From Parietichytrium sp. I65-24A (lineage: Eukaryota > Sar > Bigyra > Thraustochytrida > Thraustochytriidae): 64,000 nucleotides of DNA. Every line of letters starts with the position of its first letter. Positions within the stretch are counted from its first letter, which is position 1. The notes under the pieces were generated by a model, which worked only from the letters and a program-made list of their open reading frames with translations, ran no database searches and was not told the DNA's origin. Shown here one piece after another: positions 1-8,784 of the stretch. A program made the position numbers and the translations under genes. The DNA lies in NCBI GenBank assembly GCA_012862575.1, contig BLSF01000006.1, positions 124,001 through 188,000 of the forward strand, read 5' to 3'.

Positions 1-218
1 TTTCCACGTCTGACAAAAAGCGTTAGTGAGTAGCTCTTTCCTTTGCAGATGTTCATTGACTATGTCAACTTTAGTTAAGAGTTGAGTGGGTGCTCACAGT
101 CAGTACTCGTACTATACATAACAGAGGACTTTTCAGCATGGACAGACGACACAGACAGTGCATGCGATCGACAGAAAGTCGTGGAGAGCGTGAAATTTGT
201 TGCTGATAACTAAAGAAA
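1..218. other. Left-edge non-coding sequence
   Basis: This is the 3' flank of the minus-strand polyQ gene that ends at 219. I see no convincing coding region or repeat in it. Confidence 0.4.
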
Positions 219-292
219 TTATTGTTGCTGTTGCTGTTGTTGTTGCTGCTGCTGCAGGTATTGTTGTTGTTGTATCTGTTGTTGCTGCGCCA
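219..292. repeat. CAG/CAA microsatellite encoding polyQ
   Basis: On the plus strand this reads as an imperfect run of ttg and ctg triplets. On the minus strand it encodes the Gln-rich tail of the 359-residue protein. Mixed CAA and CAG codons suggest selection on the Gln run or an old expansion. Confidence 0.8.
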
Positions 293-1298
293 TGGGCCTT
301 TCTGCCTCGGCACGTCTATCGACTTCAGCCCTGATAAAAGGACAGGTTCGTTTGGCGTGGAAGAGCATTTCCTTCGCCCTTCGAGCATGGTCCTCGTTTC
401 TGACGTACTCCATCTGCATGCGCGCAAATTGACGAATACTCTGCAGGTCGCGTTCCACGAGGGCTGGGTCGGCTCCATTCAAAGGAATGTAATAGTGAAC
501 GGCATTCTTCCTCAAAAAGTTACCGCCGTCAAAAAAAACGCGAGGAGGCTTTCCGTCAACGAGAAAGTTTGTCTCCTCGTCACTGAGAACCTTTTGAAGG
601 TTGTACGTCCTCTCCAAATAGTTACCTATCTTCGGGGTGTCTGAGTGAACTACCATAATATTTATTTCGAGCTGCTCTCTGACTTGCTGACCACTAAAGA
701 ACTCAAACGTCTTCTGAAAGTTCTGTTTGGCGTACTTGTTCCTCCTATACTTTTGGCCCCTGCTTGGGTCGTCCTCCAGATCCAGTTTCATCGTACATAT
801 TCTGTCCATTACAACCCACTTGCTTTGAGCGTGCGCAGTCAAATGCGACCTAGAATAGCAAACAGGAAAGTCGCCGAATCGAACAATGGCGTGGAAGGCA
901 TTGCCAGTGGTAATGTGGTCACGATCGTCAAACTCAATTGACGACGGGATGTGGTCTTCCTCGCAAAAGCATTTCTCGCGCATGAGTTTCACGAGCTGGA
1001 AAATAAGACTCATTACGAGCGGCGTGTGCGTGAATCTCGAGTATAGATGGAAGGTGCGCTGAAACGGCCTCGGCTCAGCTTGGAACAGTGGGAGCAGATC
1101 GAGATGTGTTTTCAGCATCATCAGCTCATGCTGGTGCGACATGCGCTCCTCTTCCGGCAGCTCCATCAACTTTTTGGCGGCCTTTTGCATCAGCTCAGGC
1201 ATGCCTTCCATGTTCCGTGCCTCAATCTTGCTGCGCACCTGCTGCATCATATTCTCCAGCGCATTCACCTTGGTCACTAACTTCCCAGGTTCCAACAT
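219..1298 (-). CDS. Unknown protein with C-terminal polyglutamine tail (359 aa)
   Basis: This is a single uninterrupted reading frame from an ATG at 1298 to a TAA at 219-221. Residues 1-65 are helical and rich in Met, Lys and Glu. The middle (about 75-310) is a mixed, globular-looking segment with many aromatic and charged residues, including the motifs CYSRSHL and RVFFDGGNFL. The last 25 or so residues are almost pure Gln, broken only by a Tyr and a few other residues. The stop codon directly follows the CAA/CAG tract, so replication slippage could change the length of the tail. I do not recognise the family. There is no signal peptide or membrane segment. It is head to head with the RNA-binding protein gene at 3196, across a 1.9 kb gap. 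That this is a real gene is fairly sure from its length and non-repetitive body; its function is unknown. Confidence 0.7.
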   Translation of the reverse strand: MLEPGKLVTKVNALENMMQQVRSKIEARNMEGMPELMQKAAKKLMELPEEERMSHQHELMMLKTHLDLLPLFQAEPRPFQRTFHLYSRFTHTPLVMSLIFQLVKLMREKCFCEEDHIPSSIEFDDRDHITTGNAFHAIVRFGDFPVCYSRSHLTAHAQSKWVVMDRICTMKLDLEDDPSRGQKYRRNKYAKQNFQKTFEFFSGQQVREQLEINIMVVHSDTPKIGNYLERTYNLQKVLSDEETNFLVDGKPPRVFFDGGNFLRKNAVHYYIPLNGADPALVERDLQSIRQFARMQMEYVRNEDHARRAKEMLFHAKRTCPFIRAEVDRRAEAERPMAQQQQIQQQQYLQQQQQQQQQQQ

Positions 1299-1673
1299 TT
1301 TCCCCGCTCCGTTTCCAAACCTCTTCCTCCCGCAAACCCTCCCAGCGCAGACAGACGTCGCCAGTCACCTAGATTTCAGATTTCCGCTGCGCTCCTCTTC
1401 AAAGTCCTCGCAGACCGGCCCTCACAATGCCGCAATGGACCTGCGCAAGCCACGCACCACTGGCGAACTTGCACGTGCGCGCGAGTACACTCTCTACTTG
1501 TCTGTTTTCCTGCGCCGAAGCTGCCGCCAACAAACTGACGGCGACCAGCAGATTCTAACGCCGGCCACCACAGTGCGCGCGCACAGTACTCTTAAAGTTT
1601 GCGTTGAACAACGTTAGAGGGGTGCGCGCCGGTGCTTTGAAAGACTTGACTGTGGGAAGTGGGCGGGCGGTAC

Positions 1674-1696
1674 AGAGAGAGAGAGAGAGAGAGAGA
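1674..1696. repeat. (GA)n microsatellite
   Basis: An uninterrupted run of alternating G and A, about 11 copies, in the divergent intergenic region. Confidence 0.9.
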
Positions 1697-2928
1697 AAAC
1701 AGAGGAGAGCGTTGATTTTGTCTGATTCACAGAATTCACAGTCGGAAAATCCTTTTTCTTTCTGTTCTCTTTGTTCGTTTCATCACGATTGTTCCCTTGT
1801 ACTCGCTAGTACACGGTCGGTAATTGCGATCACGATTGTCCACGAGAACGAAAGCGATAAAGTTGGGAGATTTTGTTTTCTTGTCTTACAACAGCCGATT
1901 AGAATCGATCGATCGAGATCAATGAATCAGTTGAATATCTCGAGGACGATGCGGTCCGTAAAGGATGGCGACTGAAAATCGAAAATCACAGAGACATGTT
2001 TCTCCCTCATGAAAGCGGTGGAGCAAACGTGCTTATGTTGGCCGAGGTTATCGACGGAATACAGCGTCAACGTCCGCTGGCATTCGCAGGAGGGAATGGC
2101 TGAATTAATCTTGACTGTGATTGGGCAATGTTTTGTGCTTCGCTCCGCACTGCCTAGAGCCGTCGGACGAACAGGATCTAGAGTGTATCGTTCAACATGC
2201 ACAATCAACTTTTGCGAGGATCAAGTCCACGGCAGCTGAAACGCAATTGGCAACAAATCAAGTGCTCAGCTCCTCAGTCGGAGTTCCCGCTTGCACTTCT
2301 CGCTGCGCTTCACGCTTTTGGCTTCAGCTGCTCGGCTTGTCAGCGTGGAGTACTGTTCCTCGTCTGAGCTTGGCAAAGAAACACATAGAGTGTCATGCTT
2401 GAAGACCCAATACTTGTTCTCGACTCGAGGTCTGTTTCCCCATGGCTTGCTTTCGCACAGAACTGAGCAAGCCAAACTCTGCACTCGGCACAACGCGATC
2501 TCTCCAAATCTGTAGACACGTCTCCATTCCCGTGCACTGTCGCCCTTATTCGGAGCCCATCGCACTCGGGAGCCCCCACGCGGCTCGAACCGAGCTACGC
2601 ACCTCAAAGCACATGATTCCCAAGCTCGCGTAGGAGCCTTGCTTTACGATCCACCTTCCAAAACGACATTGAGATCCGCTGCCCAGTCACAACCCATCTC
2701 CCATCTCCCATCTCCCACGCTCCATCTCGCTCCGCAGCGAGGCAATCACGGTCAAGGAGGGCACGACGTTGGGCATCGGCTGCTCCAATGTTCCAGTGCT
2801 CCACTGCTCCAGTTTGCGTACTAGAGTTGTGGCTATCGAGCGCTACCTGCCTGCGACACTCAGCCAAACGCGAGCGAACGAGCGACCACGACAAAGAGAG
2901 CGACCAAGCGACCAAGCGACCAAGAGAG

Positions 2929-3053
2929 ATACATACATACATACACACATGCATACAAACATACATACACATACATAGATAGATAGAGAGAGAGAGCGTG
3001 TGTGTGTGTGTGTTGGCGGTGTGTGGTGTGTGTGTCTGTGTGTGGTGTGTGGA
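2929..3053. repeat. Compound microsatellite (ACAT)n, (GATA)n, (GA)n, (GT)n
   Basis: A run of acat and acac units passes into gata, then ga, then gt repeats. The purine-rich strand is the coding strand of the downstream gene. Confidence 0.9.
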
Positions 3054-3150
3054 GATCGGTTTCGGCGAAGGTATCGTATCAGTGGTGGTCCTCAGTGTCC
3101 TCAGTCCGGGGCGGTCGGCGGTTTGGCTGTCGCGAATACTATAGTAATTG

Positions 3151-3181
3151 AAGAGAGAGAGAGATAGAGAGAGAGAGAGAG
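3151..3181 (+). repeat. (GA)n tract in the 5' leader of the FET-like gene
   Basis: A GA tract with one T interruption lies 15 bases before the chosen ATG at 3196. The frame stays open upstream to 3148 and would encode Arg/Glu-rich residues, but RRM alignment favours the ATG at 3196, which makes this a leader repeat. Confidence 0.75.
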
Positions 3182-3195
3182 GGAGGAAGGGCGAG

Positions 3196-4146
3196 ATGGG
3201 GAGCAAGCTGATGGTGCGGTCTCTGGCGTGGAGCGTGCGCGACGAGCACTTGTGGCGCGCGTTCGAGCGGTTTGGCGCTCTGAGCGAGTGTAAAGTAGTG
3301 ATGGAGCGCGATGCTCCAACCAAGTCACGCGGGTTTGCGTTCGTCACTTTCGCCGATGCCAACTGCGCCGCTGCTGCGCTGAAAGAGATGGACGGCGCAA
3401 TGCTGGAAGGCCGTTCCATCAGGGTTCAATACGCCGATCGCCAAGCCCAAGCGCAGCACAACAACAACAACAGCAGCAGCAATTACAGCAACTCCAATCC
3501 TTCGCTTCCGCCCGAAAGATGGGAGACGCAACAGCAGCAGCAGCAGCAGTACAGGCAACAGGACAGCGATCGCGATGGGTACGGCGGCCGGGATAGAGAC
3601 AGAGACAGAGACAGGGACGGATACAGGGACAGGGACAGGGATAGAGGTAGGGGCAGAGACGAAGGCAGGGAGCGGGAGCGCAGTCCGCCGAGGAGCCGCG
3701 ATGAGCGACGCGGGGACCGTTACTCTGAATCGGGAGATAGGGATCGGCGAGACCGGGACAGGGACAGGGACCGGCGAGACTGGGACCGAGGAGGAAGGGA
3801 CAACTCGAATCGTAAGCCGCTAGAGGACCCGGCTGACTCGAATGCGAGAATATATATCTCCGGACTCTCGGCGGACACGACGGAGCAGGATATCGCGGAC
3901 CTCTTCGGAAGCCTTGGCGTTATTGCGCGCAAGAAGCTGCCAAGAGCGCCAAAGAAGGACTGGCCATTTAAAATTATGTTTTATAACGACGAGTCCGGCA
4001 AACCGAAAGGGGATGCTTCTCTGATGTACGAAGATCCAAATGCTGCCCACAGTGCTCCTGACTTCTTCAATGGGGCGGTCTTGAAAGGCGCTACGATCAA
4101 AGTTCAGTTGGCCACACCTGTGGAGAAAGGCTCTTACCATCGCTAA
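3196..4146 (+). CDS. Two-RRM RNA-binding protein, second RRM of FET (FUS/TAF15) type
   Basis: The predicted protein has 316 residues. An SR-protein-like RRM sits at about 4-78, with RNP2 LMVRSL and RNP1 KSRGFAFVTF. A long linker (about 85-225) is rich in Asn, then Gln, then Arg-Asp dipeptides. The second RRM sits at about 230-310 and has the FET-family pattern ARIYISGL, DESGKPKGDAS and IKVQLA. That pattern resembles the RRM of FUS, EWS, TAF15 and Drosophila Cabeza more than a classical RRM. No RanBP2-type zinc finger, the usual partner in FET proteins, is visible. Expected role: nuclear RNA binding linked to transcription or splicing, with a linker likely to phase-separate. The ATG at 3196 places RRM1 at the very N terminus. 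Domain calls are confident; orthology is not. Confidence 0.85.
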   Translation: MGSKLMVRSLAWSVRDEHLWRAFERFGALSECKVVMERDAPTKSRGFAFVTFADANCAAAALKEMDGAMLEGRSIRVQYADRQAQAQHNNNNSSSNYSNSNPSLPPERWETQQQQQQQYRQQDSDRDGYGGRDRDRDRDRDGYRDRDRDRGRGRDEGRERERSPPRSRDERRGDRYSESGDRDRRDRDRDRDRRDWDRGGRDNSNRKPLEDPADSNARIYISGLSADTTEQDIADLFGSLGVIARKKLPRAPKKDWPFKIMFYNDESGKPKGDASLMYEDPNAAHSAPDFFNGAVLKGATIKVQLATPVEKGSYHR

Positions 4147-4582
4147 AAACATTTGCCTTGCCGCGTTCCTGACCTACGGAATACCGTCTGCTCTCCGTCC
4201 AATATCCAGTCTGAATGGCGTTATCGGATCGTGTCAGCTGCAAATTTTTAATATGGCGCCGCATCATCGATTTGAAGCGTTCCTGTTCCCACACCGCCAC
4301 GCTTCGGTTCGGGTGATAGGTCGAGAGCATCAAGGTATCCGGCCAGGCTGTCAAAGGCGTCGCCGACCTTTTTCCGGGCAAACTTTCGTGTACTGCTTTC
4401 GGTCGCTTAAAACGGTCGTGACCTTTGTGCTTTCGAGCAAATTCAATTATCTTTTTACATTTCTTCGGCTATCTTCCCTACTCGCCATTTGTTATACCCG
4501 CTTTACTGTCTAATTGAAGCCAGGTTAGCCAGGTCCAGGTTTTAAACTGTACATACAAGTCGCACACACGGCTGCGGTGCGG
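4147..4582. other. Convergent intergenic gap
   Basis: This is the shared 3' flank of the FET-like gene (+) and the propeller-like gene (-). It is AT-richer than the flanking genes and presumably holds both polyadenylation sites. No gene is seen. Confidence 0.5.
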
Positions 4583-7195
4583 CTACTCCATTTGAAGAAT
4601 CGACAGGAAGGGCAAAACTTCCTGATACTTGGAGTGAACTTTCTTTTCTAAATGTCTGACGCGCTCGGCCTCCTTGGTGAGACCGTGATACTGGAAGACA
4701 TTCACGGCCTGTGAGAGCTTTCCACGGCACTCCAGCCAATGTGCCAGTCTTCTAGCATCATCGACGTTGAGCTTATTGATGCGCCCGAGCTCTGGAAGTG
4801 TTTCCGCCCTTGTACCCGAAACGTACGACTCATCACTCTCACCGGCCGAAGAGGCGCTCTCCATGGATTCTTCTTGAGTTTGAGCAGCTTCTAGCTTGCG
4901 CCAGATTTTCCACAGCTTATCTACTTTCTTCTCAAGTCTCTTTGTGGCTCCCTGGTCTAAGGATTCGAGTTTGCGGCCAAGCTCGTCAGGTGCGATCATG
5001 CCTCCGGCTCCGTTGTTCCAGAAGGGAACATTGGAGGCCAGCGGAAGATCATATACGTGTGCTGAGTCAGAATCTTCGCTTGTGGGTTTGAGCTTGGTGG
5101 ATTCGCTCCCTTCGCCATCCCTCTCGATGGACTCGGACATCCTTGATGCGTCGGGCTCCGATTCAGATTCGGATTCCGACCTCGACCTCGACCTCGATTC
5201 GGATCCAGATCCTGATCCTGATTCAGATTCAGATTCAGATTCAGATTCAGATTCAGATTCAGATTCAGATTCAGATCCCGATCTCGTATTCAGTTTTGTT
5301 GCCTCTGAGCGAGAAAGTGATGATGCAGACCCTGCTGATGTTTGCGACCGCGATGCCGGGGAACCTAGCGGGGATCGACTGTGTACATCCTTGGACTGTA
5401 TCGACGAGTTCAATCCGGGACTAGCAGTAGAGTCGGAGTCGGAGTCGGAGTCAGCAGCTTCAGCTTCGGCTAACCTCTGCTGAAATTCCCTCAGCTTGAT
5501 TGCCGATGAGCGAGCAAGAGGAGCAATCGTATCGTGCTGTCCAAAACGCGGAGACCAAGCCGCTACCCTATCAAACATTCGTGGAATATGTGCAGAGGTG
5601 GGATATTGCTCCGCGAGTTGGAGAGCCCATTGACAAGCCAACTCCACTTGGCCCATTTGCAATCGGTCAGTGAGATATCGGGTCTCATGGCCCTCCACTA
5701 TTGGTTGGAGGTGGGTGAACAAACTTGCTGACTGAATCTCCAAACTGGAAAGAGACTCTCGCATTCCCTTCAAGAGTGCGCGTAAGCGCTGGTGGGCTGC
5801 GTCTCGAAAGTCACGATGAATTCGAGATCTAGCGAATTTGGATAGTTCTCGAAACAATAGTCTTGAAGCAGCAATGTGGTCCCCTGGGCGACTATACAGG
5901 CAAGATGTGAATGTGAATGCGCCAGACAAGGTGGTGTCATTCGGCTTGGTCGTTAATGCTCCTAGGTGCGCGGAAAGTAAAGACCTCCAATTTGGTCTAA
6001 TGGAATCAGGGAACGATGTGGTAACGGTACTGCCATCTTGCAAGAATGTAAGCATTTGCATTGCCCCATAACTGATGCCTGATCGAGCAAATGTGACTTT
6101 CTTTTCTGCTTGAATTTTCTCGCTCCAAAATGCAGCCTCCCCGCCCTCATTGGAGACTACCCATCGCGTGTCTCGAATGTGGATAAGGTGGCTGCTAGGA
6201 ACCAGCTGTGGCCAATTTATGCCCGAGACGGTGCAGAGTGGTTGCAGAGCGAGGTCCAATAATACGCATTTACCGGCTTGGGAAAAACCAGCAGCCAGAA
6301 CCAAGCCGGACGGGTGCCAATGGAGTAAATCGACTTGAGAGTCAAATTCGTATGCCCGCCACTTGTTTCGGGTTGAAGAGCCTCTCAACGCCACAACAAC
6401 CTCATCAGTCTCAACCAGAAAAGCGATTGCTTCCTCGGATGCGTTCCAGGTCCCGACACTCACGCGCCGACTAGGGTCGGTGCTGATAAAAGCTTCGACG
6501 TGCTGTACTACATCAGAGTGTGCCATCTTGATGGAACCGACCTGAAGAACATGATTACTCTCCGAGTTGGACCCGCTCCACGCATAAATCATCTCTCGCG
6601 GATTCGTCCGACTAAATTGCAGGGTTCCTGGCACCGAAGTCACGTATGCATCGCTAAGATATCTAATGCCGGATAACTGCAGTGCCCAATCGTTAGCTTC
6701 GCCAAACCGCTTGGGACGCGATATGCCTGCAATGAGAGCTGCCCGTCCTGGGTCTTCTCTGTTGTTGCTCCCAAATATGACGACAACAAGAGCAGAGTCG
6801 CTGCTGCAGTCAATGTCAGCAGCTTTGTAGGGCAGGTCCATCGAAGCCGTAATTAGAGCCTTTCCAGGGGTCAGCATGCCCCAGCTCCCAGACTGAAACA
6901 GCTGGCAAATAACGAGCGAGCAATCATCCATCGCTGCGACAATAACCTGCCCATTATTCAGCTTTGCCAACCTGGCCGCTCGCTGCCCTTCAAGCGTGAG
7001 GTCTGTGAGCATGTAGTGACTGTCCTTCTCCTCCAGTACAGCTCCAGCACTGCCAGCTTCGAGCCCCATCAGCTTCGTCCCCAGCCGCGAGTCCCAGCAT
7101 TGCACATACTTTGAGCTTTGCAACTCCGTCTCTTGGCGTCCATCTCCCGCTACTTCCGGCGGATGAACCACGCTTACCAACACCAAATCCTCCAT
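4583..7195 (-). CDS. Large WD/beta-propeller-like protein with Ser/Glu-rich insert, possible Fritz/WDPCP homologue
   Basis: The predicted protein has 870 residues, starting at the ATG at 7193-7195. The N-terminal 400 residues look like a beta-propeller, with repeated short hydrophobic strands and a segment reading LLHWHPSGLVLAAG followed by LLDLALQPL. That segment resembles the WHPxGxxLxVG...FDMALSP segment of WDPCP/Fritz, a ciliogenesis and planar-polarity effector. Residues about 410-560 are helical with Arg/Leu periodicity. Residues about 575-685 are a Ser-Glu/Ser-Asp/Ser-Arg low-complexity stretch from a hexanucleotide repeat. The last 60 residues look like a helical-repeat hairpin (WLECRGKLSQAVNVF). 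The Fritz assignment rests on remembered patterns and is tentative; other propeller plus helical-repeat trafficking proteins are alternatives. It is convergent with the FET-like gene. Confidence 0.75.
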   Translation of the reverse strand: MEDLVLVSVVHPPEVAGDGRQETELQSSKYVQCWDSRLGTKLMGLEAGSAGAVLEEKDSHYMLTDLTLEGQRAARLAKLNNGQVIVAAMDDCSLVICQLFQSGSWGMLTPGKALITASMDLPYKAADIDCSSDSALVVVIFGSNNREDPGRAALIAGISRPKRFGEANDWALQLSGIRYLSDAYVTSVPGTLQFSRTNPREMIYAWSGSNSESNHVLQVGSIKMAHSDVVQHVEAFISTDPSRRVSVGTWNASEEAIAFLVETDEVVVALRGSSTRNKWRAYEFDSQVDLLHWHPSGLVLAAGFSQAGKCVLLDLALQPLCTVSGINWPQLVPSSHLIHIRDTRWVVSNEGGEAAFWSEKIQAEKKVTFARSGISYGAMQMLTFLQDGSTVTTSFPDSIRPNWRSLLSAHLGALTTKPNDTTLSGAFTFTSCLYSRPGDHIAASRLLFRELSKFARSRIHRDFRDAAHQRLRALLKGMRESLSSLEIQSASLFTHLQPIVEGHETRYLTDRLQMGQVELACQWALQLAEQYPTSAHIPRMFDRVAAWSPRFGQHDTIAPLARSSAIKLREFQQRLAEAEAADSDSDSDSTASPGLNSSIQSKDVHSRSPLGSPASRSQTSAGSASSLSRSEATKLNTRSGSESESESESESESESESESGSGSGSESRSRSRSESESESEPDASRMSESIERDGEGSESTKLKPTSEDSDSAHVYDLPLASNVPFWNNGAGGMIAPDELGRKLESLDQGATKRLEKKVDKLWKIWRKLEAAQTQEESMESASSAGESDESYVSGTRAETLPELGRINKLNVDDARRLAHWLECRGKLSQAVNVFQYHGLTKEAERVRHLEKKVHSKYQEVLPFLSILQME
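5219..5275. repeat. (GATTCA)n hexanucleotide repeat encoding Ser-Glu
   Basis: About nine copies of gattca on the plus strand encode alternating Ser and Glu on the minus strand. Shorter related repeats flank it at about 5160-5218 and 5430-5455. The opposite strand is also open and would read as Asp-Ser, but that is a shadow. Confidence 0.9.
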
Positions 7196-8766
7196 TCCGT
7201 TCGCCAAATGTTATCAACTCTATGCAAACGCTGGTGCACTTACTCGCCCGCTCTCTATTCCCTGTCCGCACAACACCACGAGCGGATCATCTTTACGCAA
7301 TCCGCAAGCGACTCCTACTGCGAGCGAACGAACGCAAGCGACGTCGAACTAACTACTTGTCCAACCTGGAAAGAAACAAACAAACAAACAAAGAATGGCC
7401 AAAAGTGCCAAAAGTGCCAATGAGAAAGGAACTAAAGGAACAGGAACGAACGAACGACAGTTCAAATTGTTCAAATTGTTCTTCAATTTGTTTAAATCGC
7501 GAAGGAACAAAAGGAGCCTTAAAGAAGGTTCTGATTCCCAACACTAAAGTGTCTTACTACGCAAACTGGTTTAGCCCTGTATTCACGTCACTCGCACCTC
7601 TCGCAACACTCGCAATGAATGAAAAGAAACCTAAAATGGTTGAAGAACAAAGCTTACCTCATGTGCAAAATACACTGTTGAAGCATTTGGCGGTACTGGA
7701 AATAGATTTAGTACAGCCGACGATTGATTGTGTGAGAGTATACTACCTCTTTGCTTCAACTCAGCTTTCAGAGGGTGGCTCACGACTCGCTCGACGAGTA
7801 CACTCACTCGAGGAAGGCGACAGGTGTGCGCTTGCCCACGAATCTTGCTAGGACCCTGCAGAGAAATCTCCGCGACAATTTTGTAGATGATCCTATGCAT
7901 AACTCTGAATTTGGAGTGCGAAATTCACGCGGCGATGTCTAGCTGTGTGGCTGTTGAATCTTCCTTTTTAGGGTGGGGAAAAACCCACCCTAGGCGGCCG
8001 CTCCTTCCTTCTCCCGCCGGGGAATCCTCTTTGCACAGAATCGCCCGGCGACGGAGAAACGGGAGTCGGCCAATGTGCGGATGTACAAGACCCGGATGAG
8101 CGATGGTACCGGATCGGGAACAACTCGGAGGCTCGTTGTTCCTTAGGCGTTAGGCGTGAGAGAAAAGGTAGATGGAAGTTTCGCATTGTACTGGCGAACC
8201 ACAGAGTGTCAGTAAGAATTAGTTATCATTTACGAGTTGAGAAAACAGTTCACATGTCGTTAATCATGATAGCAAAGCGTTGGAGATGTTGAGCACTGCA
8301 ATTTCTTGAAAGTTAGTTGGAGTAGGAACGGACGGGCCAACTGTCAGCTCGCAGAGTATGTGGGCCGTGATTCCTGGTGTGTCCAAAGCTCTTTTCTGAG
8401 TGTGGGTTCCAGGTGGGTCAAGTATTCGCTCGCTAAGAGCTCTGCGATCCTGAGCATTTGCCTCCTCTTCCAGTACCAACGCCGCGCCAGCCGCGCCGCT
8501 GTGTTTGACTGGTCCACCGCTAGCTCACCGACCAAGGTTCCTTCCGTCCTTTGAGATTGTCAATTAACTTGAGAAATCAATCGATCAATCGATACAAAGC
8601 TTGCGCGCAGAGCTGCTGCTCGCGACGAGGTCGGCACATCGAAACGTAGCGACAAAAAGAATGCGTTCGGAAGATACGAGTTGCACTGAAGCTAAAGGTT
8701 GGACCACGTAAACACAGAGCGCAAAACAGTTCGAGGCGAATCAGTAGAATCAATTCTTGCGAGTTG

Positions 8767-8784
8767 AAAAAAAAAAAAAAAAAA
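8767..8784. repeat. Poly(A) run
   Basis: Eighteen consecutive A residues. No target-site duplication or adjacent element marks it as a retroposon tail. Confidence 0.8.

Larger units (their letters stand above)
1299..3195. promoter_or_regulatory. Divergent intergenic region between polyQ gene and FET-like gene
   Basis: The two flanking genes are transcribed away from each other, so both promoters should lie here. The region contains a GA run at 1674-1696, a compound microsatellite at 2929-3053 and a second GA run at 3151-3181 directly before the start at 3196. No clear TATA box or other core element could be assigned. Short open frames here look like chance. Confidence 0.4.

Noticed and set aside
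2604-3419. Minus-strand 271-codon open frame opposite the FET-like gene start
   Set aside because: It runs through the compound microsatellite (His/Thr and Ser/Leu repeats) and the antisense of RRM1, and has no independent support.
4896-5483. Plus-strand open frame rich in Asp-Ser
   Set aside because: It is the complement of the Ser-Glu tract in the minus-strand propeller-like gene; the repeat keeps both strands open.
8767-8784. Poly(A) run as a possible retroposon tail
   Set aside because: No body of a SINE or LINE and no flanking duplication could be seen.
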